Counted from the first letter of the stretch, positions 25,920 through 35,855 are shown. The stretch is DNA of 42,137 bases from Candidatus Nanopelagicales bacterium (GCA_016463095.1 JAEMSA010000007.1:1-42137); one strand, 5' to 3'. Program-made: numbers and translations. Notes: a model not told the origin generated them from the sequence alone.

Positions 25920-27071
25920 ATGACCCCACCGACGTCCAAACCAAAGCTTCGCCAGGTCTTGAAATTCGAACGAGAAGAATTACCTCGATTATTCGGCGTT
26001 TTGGGAACAGTGGTTTTTCTTCATATTTTGGGCTGGGGTCTATTTGCACATTTCAATTCAGATCCTCAATATAACCAAATAACAGATGGCAGTGGCGCAC
26101 TTATTTATGCAGGAGCAGGAGCGCTTGCCTACGGTTTTGGGTTAAGACATGCCTTCGATGCAGACCACATTGTGGCAATTGATGACACAACCAGAATCAT
26201 GCTCGCAAAAGGTAAGAAACCACTTGGGGTTGGACTGTTTTTCTCACTAGGGCATTCCACAGTTGTATTAGCACTATCTGTTGGAATTGCTTTTGTGGCA
26301 GTAAAATCAAGTATTTTCAAAGATGCATTTGCCACTACCGGTGGAACTATAGGTACAAGTGTTTCAGGATTCTTTTTATATTTAGTTGGAATTTTGAATC
26401 TAGTAATCATGGTGGGCGTTCTTAAAGCGTGGAAGCAAGCTAAGTCTGGGAAATATTCACATGAACATCTAGAACAACTATTAAATGAACGAAGTTTAAT
26501 GAGAAGAATTTTTAAAGGTAGATTTAAGAAAGGTTTCGATCACTCCTGGCAACTTTATCCAGTCGGAGTTCTATTCGGACTTGGGTTTGATACAGCAACT
26601 GAAGTTGGATTATTGGCACTTTCTGCCACAGCGGCAGCTGGAACTGTTGGCGGAGTGTTACCTCCATTGGCTATTATTGCGTTACCCATTATTTTTGCAG
26701 CAGGTATGTCCATGATGGATGCGTTAGATGGCATATTCATGACAAAAGCTTATTCTTGGGCCTTTACAAGTCCGTTAAGAAAAATTTATTACAACTTAAC
26801 TACAACTGGACTTTCAGTTTTTGTAGCATTAGGAATTGGAACTTTACAATGGGTCAGTGTTATCTCGGATAACTTTGGCCTTGCTGAAACTGAACCATTT
26901 AAGAGTATTACCGCGATTGATTTAAGTTCAATCGGCTATTTCATTGTGCTCTCATTTGTTCTTGCTTTTGCACTTTCGGTTTTGATTTGGAAAATTGGAA
27001 AATACGAAGAACGCTTTGGCTCAAAAATCAAAGAAATAGAGCACACCCATACAGGTTTACAAATAGGCTAA
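25920..27071 (+). CDS. NiCoT-family nickel/cobalt permease
   Basis: 383 residues, about eight transmembrane helices. The family signature RHAFDADHI (H77, D80, D82, H83) in helix II binds the metal during transport; LGHSTVV, GLGFDTATE and GMSMMDALDG are the other conserved NiCoT blocks. The family (HoxN/NixA) imports Ni2+ and sometimes Co2+ with high affinity. Nickel is the likely cargo here, since the nickel superoxide dismutase and its protease follow. An intracellular basic loop lies near residues 175-205. A palindrome over the promoter suggests metal-dependent repression. The next small membrane gene starts 6 nt after the stop. Confidence 0.93.
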   Translation: MTPPTSKPKLRQVLKFEREELPRLFGVLGTVVFLHILGWGLFAHFNSDPQYNQITDGSGALIYAGAGALAYGFGLRHAFDADHIVAIDDTTRIMLAKGKKPLGVGLFFSLGHSTVVLALSVGIAFVAVKSSIFKDAFATTGGTIGTSVSGFFLYLVGILNLVIMVGVLKAWKQAKSGKYSHEHLEQLLNERSLMRRIFKGRFKKGFDHSWQLYPVGVLFGLGFDTATEVGLLALSATAAAGTVGGVLPPLAIIALPIIFAAGMSMMDALDGIFMTKAYSWAFTSPLRKIYYNLTTTGLSVFVALGIGTLQWVSVISDNFGLAETEPFKSITAIDLSSIGYFIVLSFVLAFALSVLIWKIGKYEERFGSKIKEIEHTHTGLQIG

Positions 27072-27077
27072 AGGCCG

Positions 27078-27458
27078 ATGAAAAAATTTTTCCAAATTCA
27101 ATGGGCTGCAGCACTAACTTTTGCTGAAGGAATAGCCCTATTTTGTTTTGCTGGTTTTGTCCTTATTTCATCGGTAAAATCTCAATCTATTGAGAGTTGG
27201 GAAACACTCATTGCAGAGGTATTTCTATATCTACTACTAGCAGGAAGCGTTATTTATATTTCAAGAGGAATTTCAAATTTTAGAAAAAGATTTTTTACTC
27301 CATTTTTATTAATTCAACTTTTTATAGTAATTATTGGATTACCTTTACTTCAAGACGATCAACGATTAACACAAGTCTTAGGCAGTCTCGTTGTTTTAAT
27401 TGCCCTTTATGCGCTTATTACTGGATTGATACCAGTAAATCGTAAAAAATTTCTTTGA
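27078..27458 (+). CDS. Small four-helix membrane protein, unknown function
   Basis: 126 residues with about four transmembrane helices (near 10-31, 44-63, 72-90 and 98-117), charged loops RKRF and NRKK on the likely cytoplasmic side, and no metal-binding His/Cys motif. It starts 6 nt after the NiCoT stop and is very probably in the same transcript. I do not recognise a named family; similar small integral membrane proteins are common in actinobacteria. A link to nickel uptake is suggested only by the operon. Confidence 0.7.
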   Translation: MKKFFQIQWAAALTFAEGIALFCFAGFVLISSVKSQSIESWETLIAEVFLYLLLAGSVIYISRGISNFRKRFFTPFLLIQLFIVIIGLPLLQDDQRLTQVLGSLVVLIALYALITGLIPVNRKKFL

Positions 27459-27553
27459 CTTAACAGCATTTGTTGCTACTGCTGGTCTGATATTTTTATT
27501 TTTGAATATCTAATGCTTAGGTTGGGAAAGTGCAAGTAAGGCTTCTTCCCTAT

Positions 27554-27587
27554 AAAAAAGAAAGCCCCGGGGATCCCGGGGCTTTCT
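27554..27587 (-). terminator. Intrinsic terminator of sodN
   Basis: AGAAAGCCCCGGG (27559-27571) pairs with CCCGGGGCTTTCT (27575-27587) across a 3-nt loop. Read on the minus strand it runs into a T-tract (complement of the A-run at 27554-27558), so it ends sodN. It may also stop plus-strand transcripts. Confidence 0.88.
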
Positions 27588-27608
27588 GATGTTCTAGTGA
27601 AATTTAAC

Positions 27609-28004
27609 TTACGCTTTTTTGGATTCCCAAAAAATTGTGTCAATTTCTTTAATTTTGCCTAACAAATTGTCTGCTACAGCAACATCATTTGTGCCCTTAG
27701 TTCCAGCAGCACCTGCTAGTTTTGTTGCTTCATTGAAAAGAACATGAAGTTGTGGGTACTTTTCAAAATGTGCTGGTTTGAAATAGTCAGTCCACAAAAC
27801 CCATAAATGTTCTTTAACCAAGTGTGATCTTTGTTCTTTGATTGCAACAGAGCGACTCTTAAAGTCTGCATCTTTAGAATCGTTGTATTTGACCATACAT
27901 GCTTTAACTGATTCAGCTTCAATTCTTGCTTGGGCTGGGTCATAAACTCCACATGGTAAATCGCAGTGGGCGAAGACGGTTGTCTTTGGGGACCAGAAAC
28001 TCAT
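27609..28004 (-). CDS. sodN: Nickel-type superoxide dismutase
   Basis: 131 residues from the ATG at 28004, which has AAGGAG at 7 nt; a longer upstream frame lacks support. The nickel hook HCDLPCGVYDPAQARIEAES begins at His13. Protease removal of the 12 preceding residues (MSFWSPKTTVFA) would expose His1, Cys2 and Cys6 to bind nickel and leave a 119-residue mature protein, close to the 117 of Streptomyces. The enzyme forms a cytoplasmic hexamer that dismutates superoxide. The leader is 2 residues shorter than the 14 I recall for Streptomyces. It is divergent from its maturase sodX, with 66 bp between starts. Confidence 0.96.
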   Translation of the reverse strand: MSFWSPKTTVFAHCDLPCGVYDPAQARIEAESVKACMVKYNDSKDADFKSRSVAIKEQRSHLVKEHLWVLWTDYFKPAHFEKYPQLHVLFNEATKLAGAAGTKGTNDVAVADNLLGKIKEIDTIFWESKKA

Positions 28005-28070
28005 TGAGTACTCCTTAGGTTTGATATTCCTGAGATTACCTTGCAATCAACTGTTTAGCACAATGAGACG

Positions 28071-28379
28071 GTGGGTAACTTCGGTTTCAGGGTGGCCAGG
28101 ATCCAAGGGGATTCGATGGCGCCTAAATTTCGTTCGGGAGACTTCGTTTTAATCAAGTCGGCAAACCAGGCTAAGCGCAATCAAGTAGTGATAGCCCAAA
28201 GACCTGATCGTGTAGAGCTGCTCATAATTAAACGCGTGATAACAATTACAAATCAAGGATATTGGTTGCAAGGGGATAATGCTGAATTCAGTGATGATTC
28301 AAGACTATTTGGTGAAGTATCAAAAGATTTAATAAAAGGGGTAGTGCTTTTTAGATACTGGCCATTATTTACAAACTGA
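28071..28379 (+). CDS. sodX: Nickel superoxide dismutase maturation protease (S26)
   Basis: 102 residues from a GTG. A signal-peptidase-like S26 fold with catalytic Ser15 (IQGDSMAPKFRSGD) and general-base Lys54 (LLIIKRV), plus the late GDNAEFSDDSRLFG block typical of S26 enzymes. It has no membrane anchor, unlike ordinary signal peptidase, fitting cytoplasmic cleavage of the SodN leader. In Streptomyces sodX follows sodN in the same direction; here the two are divergent. No good ribosome-binding site is seen before the GTG. The last 15 bp overlap the threonine aldolase gene in antisense. Confidence 0.9.
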   Translation: MGNFGFRVARIQGDSMAPKFRSGDFVLIKSANQAKRNQVVIAQRPDRVELLIIKRVITITNQGYWLQGDNAEFSDDSRLFGEVSKDLIKGVVLFRYWPLFTN

Positions 28380-29390
28380 ATTAATATCAGCAGCAAAACT
28401 TTCAACATCTTTTATTGTGGTATCCCATGAGCACATCAGTCTTACTTCACCAGTGTTGTCATTCCACACATAGAAATTATGTTTCTTTTGTAGTTCGACA
28501 GTATGAGCTGGATCAAGAATTGCAAAAACAGCACTGCTTTGTGTTTCTTGGGTTATCTTAATTTTAGAATTTTTCTCAATTTTTGATCTAAGTAATTTTG
28601 CCATTGCATTAGCATTCTCAGCATTTCTTTTCCACAAGTCATTTGATAAAAGTGCAATGAATTGGGCAGAAATGTAACGATGCTTACTTGCTAACTGCAT
28701 ACTTGATTTTCTAATCCAAGGATATTTCTGTGCCAATTCTGGTTTAAAGAAAACAACTGCTTCAGCACCCATGAGTCCATTCTTGGTTCCACCGAAAGAG
28801 AAAATGTCCACCCCAGCATTTTTAGTCAGATCGGCAATCGAAACTCCTAAACTGGCTGCGGCATTACTAATTCTTGCCCCATCTAAATGTAAATAAGAAT
28901 TATTTTTGTGGGCAACATCTGATAACGCTTTTATTTCACTAGGAGTGTAAACAGTTCCCATTTCAGTTGATTGAGTTATTGAAACTACGTTGGGTTGTGA
29001 AGTGTGGGGATCTCCCATGCGAACCCATTGAGATTCAATTAGTTCTGGTGTTATTTTTCCATCTTCAGTTGGAACATCAAGTAATTTAACACCTAAAATT
29101 CTTTCTGGTGCCCCACCTTCATCAACATTTATGTGAGCTGTGCTGGCGCAAATTACAGAGTTCCAAGAATTCATTACTGTTTGCAATCCAGTTACATTGG
29201 CTCCAGTGCCATTAAATACAAAATTTACTTCACAATTTTGATCTTTCAGTGTTTCTTTAATCAGTTGAATCGCATCTTTAGTTACTGAATCTGCCCCGTA
29301 AGCTTGCATGTGGCCAGAATTTATTTTTGAAATTTGTTCCATAACCTCAGGATGAACCGGCGCATAATTGTCACTGGCAAAAGATGTCAT
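28365..29390 (-). CDS. Low-specificity L-threonine aldolase-like PLP enzyme
   Basis: 341 residues of the PLP-dependent aspartate aminotransferase fold (beta-eliminating lyase family). Visible landmarks: SDNYAPVHPEVM at the N-terminus, GTGANVTGLQ (phosphate-binding), HLDGARISNAA with the Asp that pairs with the pyridine nitrogen, and the Schiff-base Lys in SFGGTKNGLMG. The family splits threonine or allo-threonine to glycine and acetaldehyde; related enzymes act on other beta-hydroxy amino acids, so the exact substrate is open. AAAGG precedes the ATG by 10 nt. It starts 45 bp after the 2-oxoglutarate enzyme gene on the same strand, so read-through is possible. Confidence 0.88.
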   Translation of the reverse strand: MTSFASDNYAPVHPEVMEQISKINSGHMQAYGADSVTKDAIQLIKETLKDQNCEVNFVFNGTGANVTGLQTVMNSWNSVICASTAHINVDEGGAPERILGVKLLDVPTEDGKITPELIESQWVRMGDPHTSQPNVVSITQSTEMGTVYTPSEIKALSDVAHKNNSYLHLDGARISNAAASLGVSIADLTKNAGVDIFSFGGTKNGLMGAEAVVFFKPELAQKYPWIRKSSMQLASKHRYISAQFIALLSNDLWKRNAENANAMAKLLRSKIEKNSKIKITQETQSSAVFAILDPAHTVELQKKHNFYVWNDNTGEVRLMCSWDTTIKDVESFAADINSVCK

Positions 29391-29435
29391 GCTTACAGCC
29401 TTTCATGGCTAGATATTTAATGTGTATGGAGGGGA

Positions 29436-32400
29436 TTATTCAATTACAGATTTAATTAAATCTGCTTGTTCTTGATCGTGCTTGGTGTGAGAACCAACAG
29501 CGGGAGCACTTGACGCTAACCGGGAAGCACGAGTAATTATCCGACCAAGAATTGGCGCAAGATCAGTGACAATAAATGGATAAGCTCCCTGATTGGCGGG
29601 TTCATCTTGAGCCCAAATAATTTTGGCATCGTTTGAGTAACTGGCTAATAGATTCTTTATTTCTTTAATTGGTAATGGATAAAGTCTTTCAAGTCTGATT
29701 ATTGCAATATTTTCAAGATTTGCTGCATCCCTTGCAGCTGCAATTTCATGGCTAATTTTTCCAGTACATAAAACAATTTTATTTACTTTTGATTTATCAG
29801 ATTTTACATCTTCAATCACAGGATTAAATTTGCCATCCGTAAATTCTTTAGTAGCACTTGTCGCTGGTTTTGCTCTCAGCATAGATTTTGGAGTAAAGAT
29901 TATTAACGGCTTGTTGTGAGGGTTTAGTACTTGCCAACGCAGTAAATGGAAATAAGAAGCTGAGGTTGATGGTTGGGCAATAGTCATATTGTCCTGGGCA
30001 GCAAGACTTAAGAATCTTTCAATTCGACCAGATGAATGATCAGGGCCTTGTCCTTCCATTCCGTGTGGCAATAACAAAACTAAACCAGATTCTTGTTGCC
30101 ATTTTTGTTCACCTGATGAAATAAATTCATCAATAATGGTTTGGGCACCATTGGCGAAATCTCCAAATTGGCCTTCCCACATTACAAGTGCGCTAGGACT
30201 TGCAACAGAGTATCCGTATTCAAAACCCATGCCAGCAAACTCTGTTAAAGCAGAATCAATAATAAATAATCTTGTGCCATCTTTTGCAACTTGCTTTAGT
30301 GGTTTATAACCTTGACCTGTTTTGTAATCAACAATTACACCGTGGCGTTGACCAAATGTTCCGCGTCTGGCATCTTGTCCTGCAATTCGAACCCAATGTC
30401 CTTCTGAAAGAAGGGAACCAACGGCAAGTGCTTCACCCATAGCCCAATCAATTGTGTCGTCCTTAATCATTTGGGCGCGACGTTCTAGTTGTGGCCAAAG
30501 TCTTGGATGGGGGGTAAAACCTTCACGCAAATTAATTTGAGTTTGAGCAATTCGATCAATTAATTCACGAGAGATTTTGGTTTCAACTTCACTTGGAAAC
30601 ATTGGTCTGTTATCTACCGGGATTGGATCGACTTTCTTCAAGTCACCTTTAGTTTCAGCCAACACTCGTTCTAATTGTTTTTGATAATCAATAAGTGCAC
30701 TTTCTGCTTCTTCAACAGTGATATCGCCTCGACCAATAAGAGATTCGGTGTAAAGCTTTCTCACACTTCGTTTCTCATCAATAATTTGATACATCAATGG
30801 TTGAGTTAAGGAAGGATCATCTGCTTCGTTATGACCACGAAGACGATAAGTAATCATGTCGATAATTACGTCTTTTTTGAATTCTTTTCGGTATTGATAT
30901 GCAAGCCTTGAAACTATTGAAACAGATTCAGGATCATCACCATTGACATGAAAAATTGGAGCTTGAATTGTTTTTGCCATATCACTTGCATAAGTTGAAC
31001 TTCTGCCATCAGCTGGAGAAGTTGTGAAACCCACTTGGTTGTTTACAATTACATGAATTGTTCCACCTGTTCTATATCCGCGTAATTTGGAAAGATTTAG
31101 GGTTTCAAGAACGACACCTTGTCCAGCAAAAGAAGCATCACCATGCATCAAAATTGGCAATATCGGATGATCATGACCTTTACCAAGTTTGTCTTGCTTG
31201 GCTCTAACGATTCCCTCTAATACTGGATCAACAGCTTCAAGATGAGATGGGTTAGCTGCTAAATAAACTGGAACACTTGTTCCTTCATCAGTTGTGAATT
31301 CACCGTAGGTTCCTAAATGATATTTAACGTCACCTGATCCTTGCACAAAACCAGTAGCACCAACATCTTCAAATTCTCTAAAAATTCTTTCATAAGATTT
31401 TCCAGCAATATTTGCTAATACATTCAAACGTCCACGATGTGGCATTGCTATGTCAACTTCAACTAAATTATCGTTGGCAGCTTCCACCAGAATTGAATCA
31501 AGAGAGACAATGGCAGACTCACTTCCTTCTAGTGAAAAACGTTTTTGACCAACATATTTAGTATGAAGGAATTTTTCAAACGCTTCAGCAGCGTTTAATT
31601 TTCTAAGAATTCTTAGTTGCTCTTGACGATCCATTCTGGAGTGTGGCTTCTCAACTCTCTCTTGAATCCAATTTCTTTCCTCAGGTTCTTGAATATGCAT
31701 ATATTCCACGCCAATATTTCTGGTGTATGAGTCTTGTAAACGATTTAAAATATCGCGAAGTTTCATGAACGGAACTCCACCAAATCCACCTGTAGCAAAT
31801 TCTCGTTCCAAATCCCACACACTTAGACCATGATTGGCCATTCTTAAATCGGGATGAGTTCTTTGGGCGTATTCCAATGGGTTTGTGTCAGCAATTAAAT
31901 GACCCCGAACTCTGTAGTAATGAATTAGTTCTTGAACTCGAGCAACTTTGTTTATGTCTTGATCATGTGTGGTAGCAATATCAATTGCCCAAACATATGG
32001 CTTATAAGGAACTTCGAGCGAGGTAAAAATATCTTCATAGAAATTATTTTTACCAAGTAGCAATTCACTAATTCTTTTTAGGAATTCACCACTCTGGGCG
32101 CCTTGAATAATTCTGTGATCATAAGTTGATGTCAAAGTGATAACTCTGCTAATAGCTTGTCTGGCTAAAGTTTCAGGAGCAGCGCCTTGCCATTCGGTTG
32201 GAAAATCAAGAGCACCAACACCAATGATGGCGCCTTGGCCTTCCATTAAACGAGGAACTGAATGCTGAGTGCCAATTGTTCCCGGATTTGTCACACTTAT
32301 TGTTGTTCCTTGGAAATCTTCAACTACTAATTTTCCAGCTCTTGCTCTTCTGACTAAGTCGTCGTAAGTTGACCAAAATTGTGCAAAATCTAAAACATCA

Positions 32401-33041
32401 GCAAATTTAATATTTGGAACAAGTAACTGCCTTGATCCATCTTCTTTGGCAAGATCGATTGCTAAACCAAGACCAACATGTGGATACTTAACGATGGCTG
32501 GTTTGCCATCAACAACTGTGAATCCTGAATTCATTTCTTTTATTTCACTAACTGCTTTTGCTACCGCATAAGCGATGATGTGAGTGAAGGAAACTTTTCC
32601 ACCGCGTTGACGAGCCAGATGATTATTTATAAAAGTTCTGTTTTCTTGTAATAAAATTGCAGGAATACTTCGAACAGAAGTTGCAGTTGGTACTTTCAAA
32701 CTTGCTTCCATATTGGTGACAACTCGGGCTGAGGTGCCACGAATAATTTCTGTCACAGGCTCATTAGTCGTAGGAATTTCAACAGTTTTTTTACGGATTG
32801 GAATTATTTCTTCTGCTGATTTTTTAACAACAGGTTTCATTCCTGGTGTTTCTGCTGGTTTTGCACCATTAGTTATCTTCGCTGATGTTCTTTCAGCGGG
32901 GGAGTAGTCACCAAAGAATTCCCACCAAGAGGGATCTACAGAATTTTTGTTTGTTAAATATTGTTGATAAATCTCATCGACTAACCATTCATTTGGCCCA
33001 AAGCCTGCACTCGAAGGGTTCATTGGTGCTTCGCCCGACAT
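29436..33041 (-). CDS. kgd: Fused E2-E1 2-oxoglutarate dehydrogenase/decarboxylase (Kgd/OdhA type)
   Basis: 1201 residues from the ATG at 33041; a GTG four codons earlier (33053) is possible because AGAGG lies between the options. Order: N-terminal helix GPNEWLVDEIYQQYL (about 20-45), a charged linker, an E2-like succinyltransferase domain (about 95-330) ending TYDHRIIQGAQSGEFL, then the thiamine-dependent E1 (about 345-1201) with HRGRLNVL, GDASFAGQG and RGHNEADDPS. No lipoyl domain is present, so it must use the lipoylated E2 of pyruvate dehydrogenase, as known for Corynebacterium OdhA. It runs the 2-oxoglutarate step of the TCA cycle. No separate sucA or sucB is in the window. It diverges from the SDR gene. 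Confidence 0.95.
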   Translation of the reverse strand: MSGEAPMNPSSAGFGPNEWLVDEIYQQYLTNKNSVDPSWWEFFGDYSPAERTSAKITNGAKPAETPGMKPVVKKSAEEIIPIRKKTVEIPTTNEPVTEIIRGTSARVVTNMEASLKVPTATSVRSIPAILLQENRTFINNHLARQRGGKVSFTHIIAYAVAKAVSEIKEMNSGFTVVDGKPAIVKYPHVGLGLAIDLAKEDGSRQLLVPNIKFADVLDFAQFWSTYDDLVRRARAGKLVVEDFQGTTISVTNPGTIGTQHSVPRLMEGQGAIIGVGALDFPTEWQGAAPETLARQAISRVITLTSTYDHRIIQGAQSGEFLKRISELLLGKNNFYEDIFTSLEVPYKPYVWAIDIATTHDQDINKVARVQELIHYYRVRGHLIADTNPLEYAQRTHPDLRMANHGLSVWDLEREFATGGFGGVPFMKLRDILNRLQDSYTRNIGVEYMHIQEPEERNWIQERVEKPHSRMDRQEQLRILRKLNAAEAFEKFLHTKYVGQKRFSLEGSESAIVSLDSILVEAANDNLVEVDIAMPHRGRLNVLANIAGKSYERIFREFEDVGATGFVQGSGDVKYHLGTYGEFTTDEGTSVPVYLAANPSHLEAVDPVLEGIVRAKQDKLGKGHDHPILPILMHGDASFAGQGVVLETLNLSKLRGYRTGGTIHVIVNNQVGFTTSPADGRSSTYASDMAKTIQAPIFHVNGDDPESVSIVSRLAYQYRKEFKKDVIIDMITYRLRGHNEADDPSLTQPLMYQIIDEKRSVRKLYTESLIGRGDITVEEAESALIDYQKQLERVLAETKGDLKKVDPIPVDNRPMFPSEVETKISRELIDRIAQTQINLREGFTPHPRLWPQLERRAQMIKDDTIDWAMGEALAVGSLLSEGHWVRIAGQDARRGTFGQRHGVIVDYKTGQGYKPLKQVAKDGTRLFIIDSALTEFAGMGFEYGYSVASPSALVMWEGQFGDFANGAQTIIDEFISSGEQKWQQESGLVLLLPHGMEGQGPDHSSGRIERFLSLAAQDNMTIAQPSTSASYFHLLRWQVLNPHNKPLIIFTPKSMLRAKPATSATKEFTDGKFNPVIEDVKSDKSKVNKIVLCTGKISHEIAAARDAANLENIAIIRLERLYPLPIKEIKNLLASYSNDAKIIWAQDEPANQGAYPFIVTDLAPILGRIITRASRLASSAPAVGSHTKHDQEQADLIKSVIE

Positions 33042-33139
33042 GTTGGCTATCACGACCTCTTTCGTTTTTTAGCCGTATCTCTAGCGTAGTAGTTAAGTCC
33101 AAGATGCGTGATTTTGCATCTAGTAGCAGGCTTAGAGTC

Positions 33140-33919
33140 ATGAGTGGTGAACATAATCCCGAGGCAGTGGTTGTTGATAATTCAGCACTAGTTCCCGGAT
33201 CTTTAACTAATCAAGTTGCAGTTGTTACTGGAGGCAGTCGTGGCATTGGCTTTGCCGCCTCTTTAGGTTTGGCAAAACTAGGTGCCCATGTTTTAATCAT
33301 TGGGCAAAACGCAGAAAACGTGACAAATGCAACTCAACAACTTCAATCTCAAGGTTTATTAAGTGATGGTTTTGTTGGCGATGTTTCAAAGCCTGAACAA
33401 ATGGATCAAGTGAGTGCACAAATATTAAATAGATTTACTCCCACAATTTTGGTTAACTCAGCTGGAGTGATGAGCGAGAAAACAGCTAAGACTTTGAAAA
33501 CAAGTGTTGAGGAATGGGATCGGGTACTTTCAATTAATTTGAACGGGGTTTTTAACGCCATAAGAGTTTTTGCACCAATCATGGTTGAAAAAAGAAATGG
33601 CAGAATTATTAACTTAAGTGCATGTTTAGGAAGAATGTCAGGTCCTGGCACAAATGGGGGACTTGCGCCTTATCGAATTTCCAAGGCAGGAGTTAATGCA
33701 TTAACAAAAAACTTTGCCGCCGAAACTGGAAACGGAAAGCGCGGTGTGTTAGTTGATGCGATTTGTCCTGCACATTGTCAAACAGATATGGGTGGACCAG
33801 ATGCACCTCGTAGCGCAGAACAAGGAGCTGAAACCATCTTGTGGCTTGCTTCAAGAAACCTTAACGAGCAAACTCAAACAGGATTGCTGTGGGAAGATCG
33901 CGCTATTGTTCCTTGGTGA
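33140..33919 (+). CDS. Short-chain dehydrogenase/reductase
   Basis: 259 residues from the ATG at 33140; an in-frame ATG at 33104 is an alternative. Classical SDR features: cofactor loop TGGSRGIG, a NSAG-type motif (VNSAGVM), NLSACLG carrying the likely catalytic Ser and YRISK with catalytic Tyr and Lys, followed by a PxxxxT-like stretch (CPAHCQTDMGG). The cofactor is NAD(P)H, probably NADPH given SR in the loop; the substrate is not predictable. Residues 1-30 before the Rossmann core are longer than usual. It lies alone between kgd (divergent) and prfB (60 bp downstream). Confidence 0.85.
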   Translation: MSGEHNPEAVVVDNSALVPGSLTNQVAVVTGGSRGIGFAASLGLAKLGAHVLIIGQNAENVTNATQQLQSQGLLSDGFVGDVSKPEQMDQVSAQILNRFTPTILVNSAGVMSEKTAKTLKTSVEEWDRVLSINLNGVFNAIRVFAPIMVEKRNGRIINLSACLGRMSGPGTNGGLAPYRISKAGVNALTKNFAAETGNGKRGVLVDAICPAHCQTDMGGPDAPRSAEQGAETILWLASRNLNEQTQTGLLWEDRAIVPW

Positions 33920-33979
33920 TTAACCAAGAATTGTTGTGAAATAGGTAAAAGTATTCAATCGCATTAGACTAAAAGAATT

Positions 33980-35077
33980 ATGGCTGACGATCTTATTCAA
34001 AAAATAGCGGAACTTAGTTCGACACTATTGACTATTGAAAAGGTGTTAGACGTAACTAACATGGCTATAGAAATAAAAGAACTTGAAGTCCAAGCTTCCG
34101 CGCCCAACTTGTGGGACGATCCAGCCGCAGCCCAAGTAGTAACTTCAAGGCTTTCTTTCTTACAAAATGAGTTGAAAAAAGTACTTGCGTTAAGGCAAAG
34201 ACTTGATGATGTGGCAGTGCTTATTGAACTAGCAACAGATGAAAATGATACTGCTTCATTAACAGATGCTAAGAACGAAATAAATAATTTGATTCCAGCA
34301 ATTCGTGAAATGGAAGTTAGAACTCTGTTGTCAGGTGAATATGATGCTCGTGAAGCTTTAGTGACAATCAGATCTGAAGCAGGCGGTGTTGATGCTGCTG
34401 ACTGGGCTGAAATGTTATTAAGAATGTATATACGTTATTGCGAAAGACAAAATTGGAAAACAGATATTTACGAAACCTCTTATGCCGAAGAAGCTGGAAT
34501 AAAGTCTGCGACATTTGCAGTGCATGCACCATACGCATATGGAACACTTTCTGTAGAACAGGGAACTCATCGTTTAGTAAGAATTTCTCCATTTGATTCG
34601 CAAAGTAGAAGACATACTAGTTTTGCCGGAGTTGAAGTTGTTCCCGTTGTTGACAAAAGTGATCAAATTATAATTTCGGATGATGAAATAAGAGTTGATG
34701 TTTACAGATCATCAGGACCAGGAGGGCAAGGAGTTAACACCACAGATTCGGCGGTAAGAATAACTCACCTTTCATCTGGCATTGTGGTTTCTTGCCAAAA
34801 CGAACGAAGCCAATTACAAAATAAAGCAACCGCGTTAGCTGTGCTGCAATCTAAATTACTAGAAAAAAGGCATCAAGAAGAACAAGCCAAAATTGATGCC
34901 TTAAAAAACTCAACATCTGGTTCATGGGGAAACCAAATGCGCTCCTACGTACTTGCTCCTTACCAATTGGTGAAAGATTTACGAACCGAATTCGAAACCG
35001 GTAATCCTGCTGCAGTTCTTGATGGCGATCTAGATGGATTTATCGAAGCGGGAATTCGCTGGCGCAAACAACATTGA
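33980..35077 (+). CDS. prfB: Peptide chain release factor 2
   Basis: 365 residues. The stop-codon recognition motif S203-P204-F205 (SPF, for UGA and UAA) and the peptidyl-hydrolysis motif G248-G249-Q250 in [14 protein letters not shown] identify RF2. The frame is continuous, so the programmed +1 frameshift of E. coli prfB near codon 26 is absent. A possible -10 (TAGACT) lies 9 nt before the ATG. It leads the conserved block prfB-ftsE-ftsX-smpB seen in M. tuberculosis (Rv3105c-Rv3100c). Confidence 0.97.
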   Translation: MADDLIQKIAELSSTLLTIEKVLDVTNMAIEIKELEVQASAPNLWDDPAAAQVVTSRLSFLQNELKKVLALRQRLDDVAVLIELATDENDTASLTDAKNEINNLIPAIREMEVRTLLSGEYDAREALVTIRSEAGGVDAADWAEMLLRMYIRYCERQNWKTDIYETSYAEEAGIKSATFAVHAPYAYGTLSVEQGTHRLVRISPFDSQSRRHTSFAGVEVVPVVDKSDQIIISDDEIRVDVYRSSGPGGQGVNTTDSAVRITHLSSGIVVSCQNERSQLQNKATALAVLQSKLLEKRHQEEQAKIDALKNSTSGSWGNQMRSYVLAPYQLVKDLRTEFETGNPAAVLDGDLDGFIEAGIRWRKQH

Positions 35078-35168
35078 ACTAATTAAGTAGGCAACACCAC
35101 AGGCTTCCTCGAGGCGAGTCTCACGCGTATCTCCAGTTTCAACCGATAATCTAAAAAGTGGAGACAAA

Positions 35169-35855
35169 ATGATCAAATTTGAAAACGTCACTATGGCCTA
35201 TCGCAAAGACGGCAACCCTGCGTTAAATGACGTAACATTTGAAATCGCCGATGGCGAATTTGTTTTTCTTGTTGGCCAATCTGGTGCTGGTAAATCAACA
35301 ATTTTACGACTATTAATTAGAGAAGAAACCGCCAAAAATGGCACTGTGTTGATTGATGACATAAACATAGGGATGCTTCCCCAAAAAGAAGTACCAAAAC
35401 TAAGAAGAAATATTGGCATGGTTTTTCAAGACTTTAGATTATTGCCTGAAAAAACAGTTGCCGAAAATGTTGCATTCGCCTTGCAGGTTTTAAGTAAATC
35501 TCCCAATGAAATTAAACAAACAGTTCCAGCAGTTTTAGATCTAGTAGGACTCTTAGATAAAGCTAATCGACGACCAGAACAATTATCAGGTGGAGAGCAG
35601 CAAAGAGTTGCTATTGCAAGAGCTTTAGTTAATAGACCAGCAATTTTAATGGCTGATGAGCCAACTGGAAATTTAGATCCTGATACTTCTGTTGAAATTA
35701 TGCGCTTACTTGATCAAATTAACAAAGCGGGTACAACCGTAATCATGGCAACTCATGATGCTGGAATTGTTGATCAAATGAGAAAAAGAGTAATTGAAAT
35801 TACTGGTGGCACAATCATTAGAGATCAAGCCCGAGGAGTTTACGGATACTCATGA
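35169..35855 (+). CDS. ftsE: Cell division ATP-binding protein FtsE
   Basis: 228-residue ABC ATPase: Walker A GQSGAGKST, Q-loop FQDFR, signature LSGGEQQRVAIARAL, Walker B ILMADEPTGNLD and the H-loop TH. With FtsX it forms a membrane complex that couples ATP hydrolysis to peptidoglycan hydrolase activation at division. GGAG lies 5 nt before the ATG, and a -10-like TAATCT sits at 35147-35152, so the gene may have its own promoter. The stop overlaps ftsX by 4 nt (ATGA). Confidence 0.97.
   Translation: MIKFENVTMAYRKDGNPALNDVTFEIADGEFVFLVGQSGAGKSTILRLLIREETAKNGTVLIDDINIGMLPQKEVPKLRRNIGMVFQDFRLLPEKTVAENVAFALQVLSKSPNEIKQTVPAVLDLVGLLDKANRRPEQLSGGEQQRVAIARALVNRPAILMADEPTGNLDPDTSVEIMRLLDQINKAGTTVIMATHDAGIVDQMRKRVIEITGGTIIRDQARGVYGYS

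Noticed and set aside
32885-33139. Longer SDR frame running antisense into kgd
   Set aside because: The extra residues have no family match and overlap the kgd N-terminus; starts at 33104 or 33140 fit better.
33980-34080. Programmed frameshift in prfB
   Set aside because: The RF2 frame is continuous from the start with no internal TGA near codon 26.
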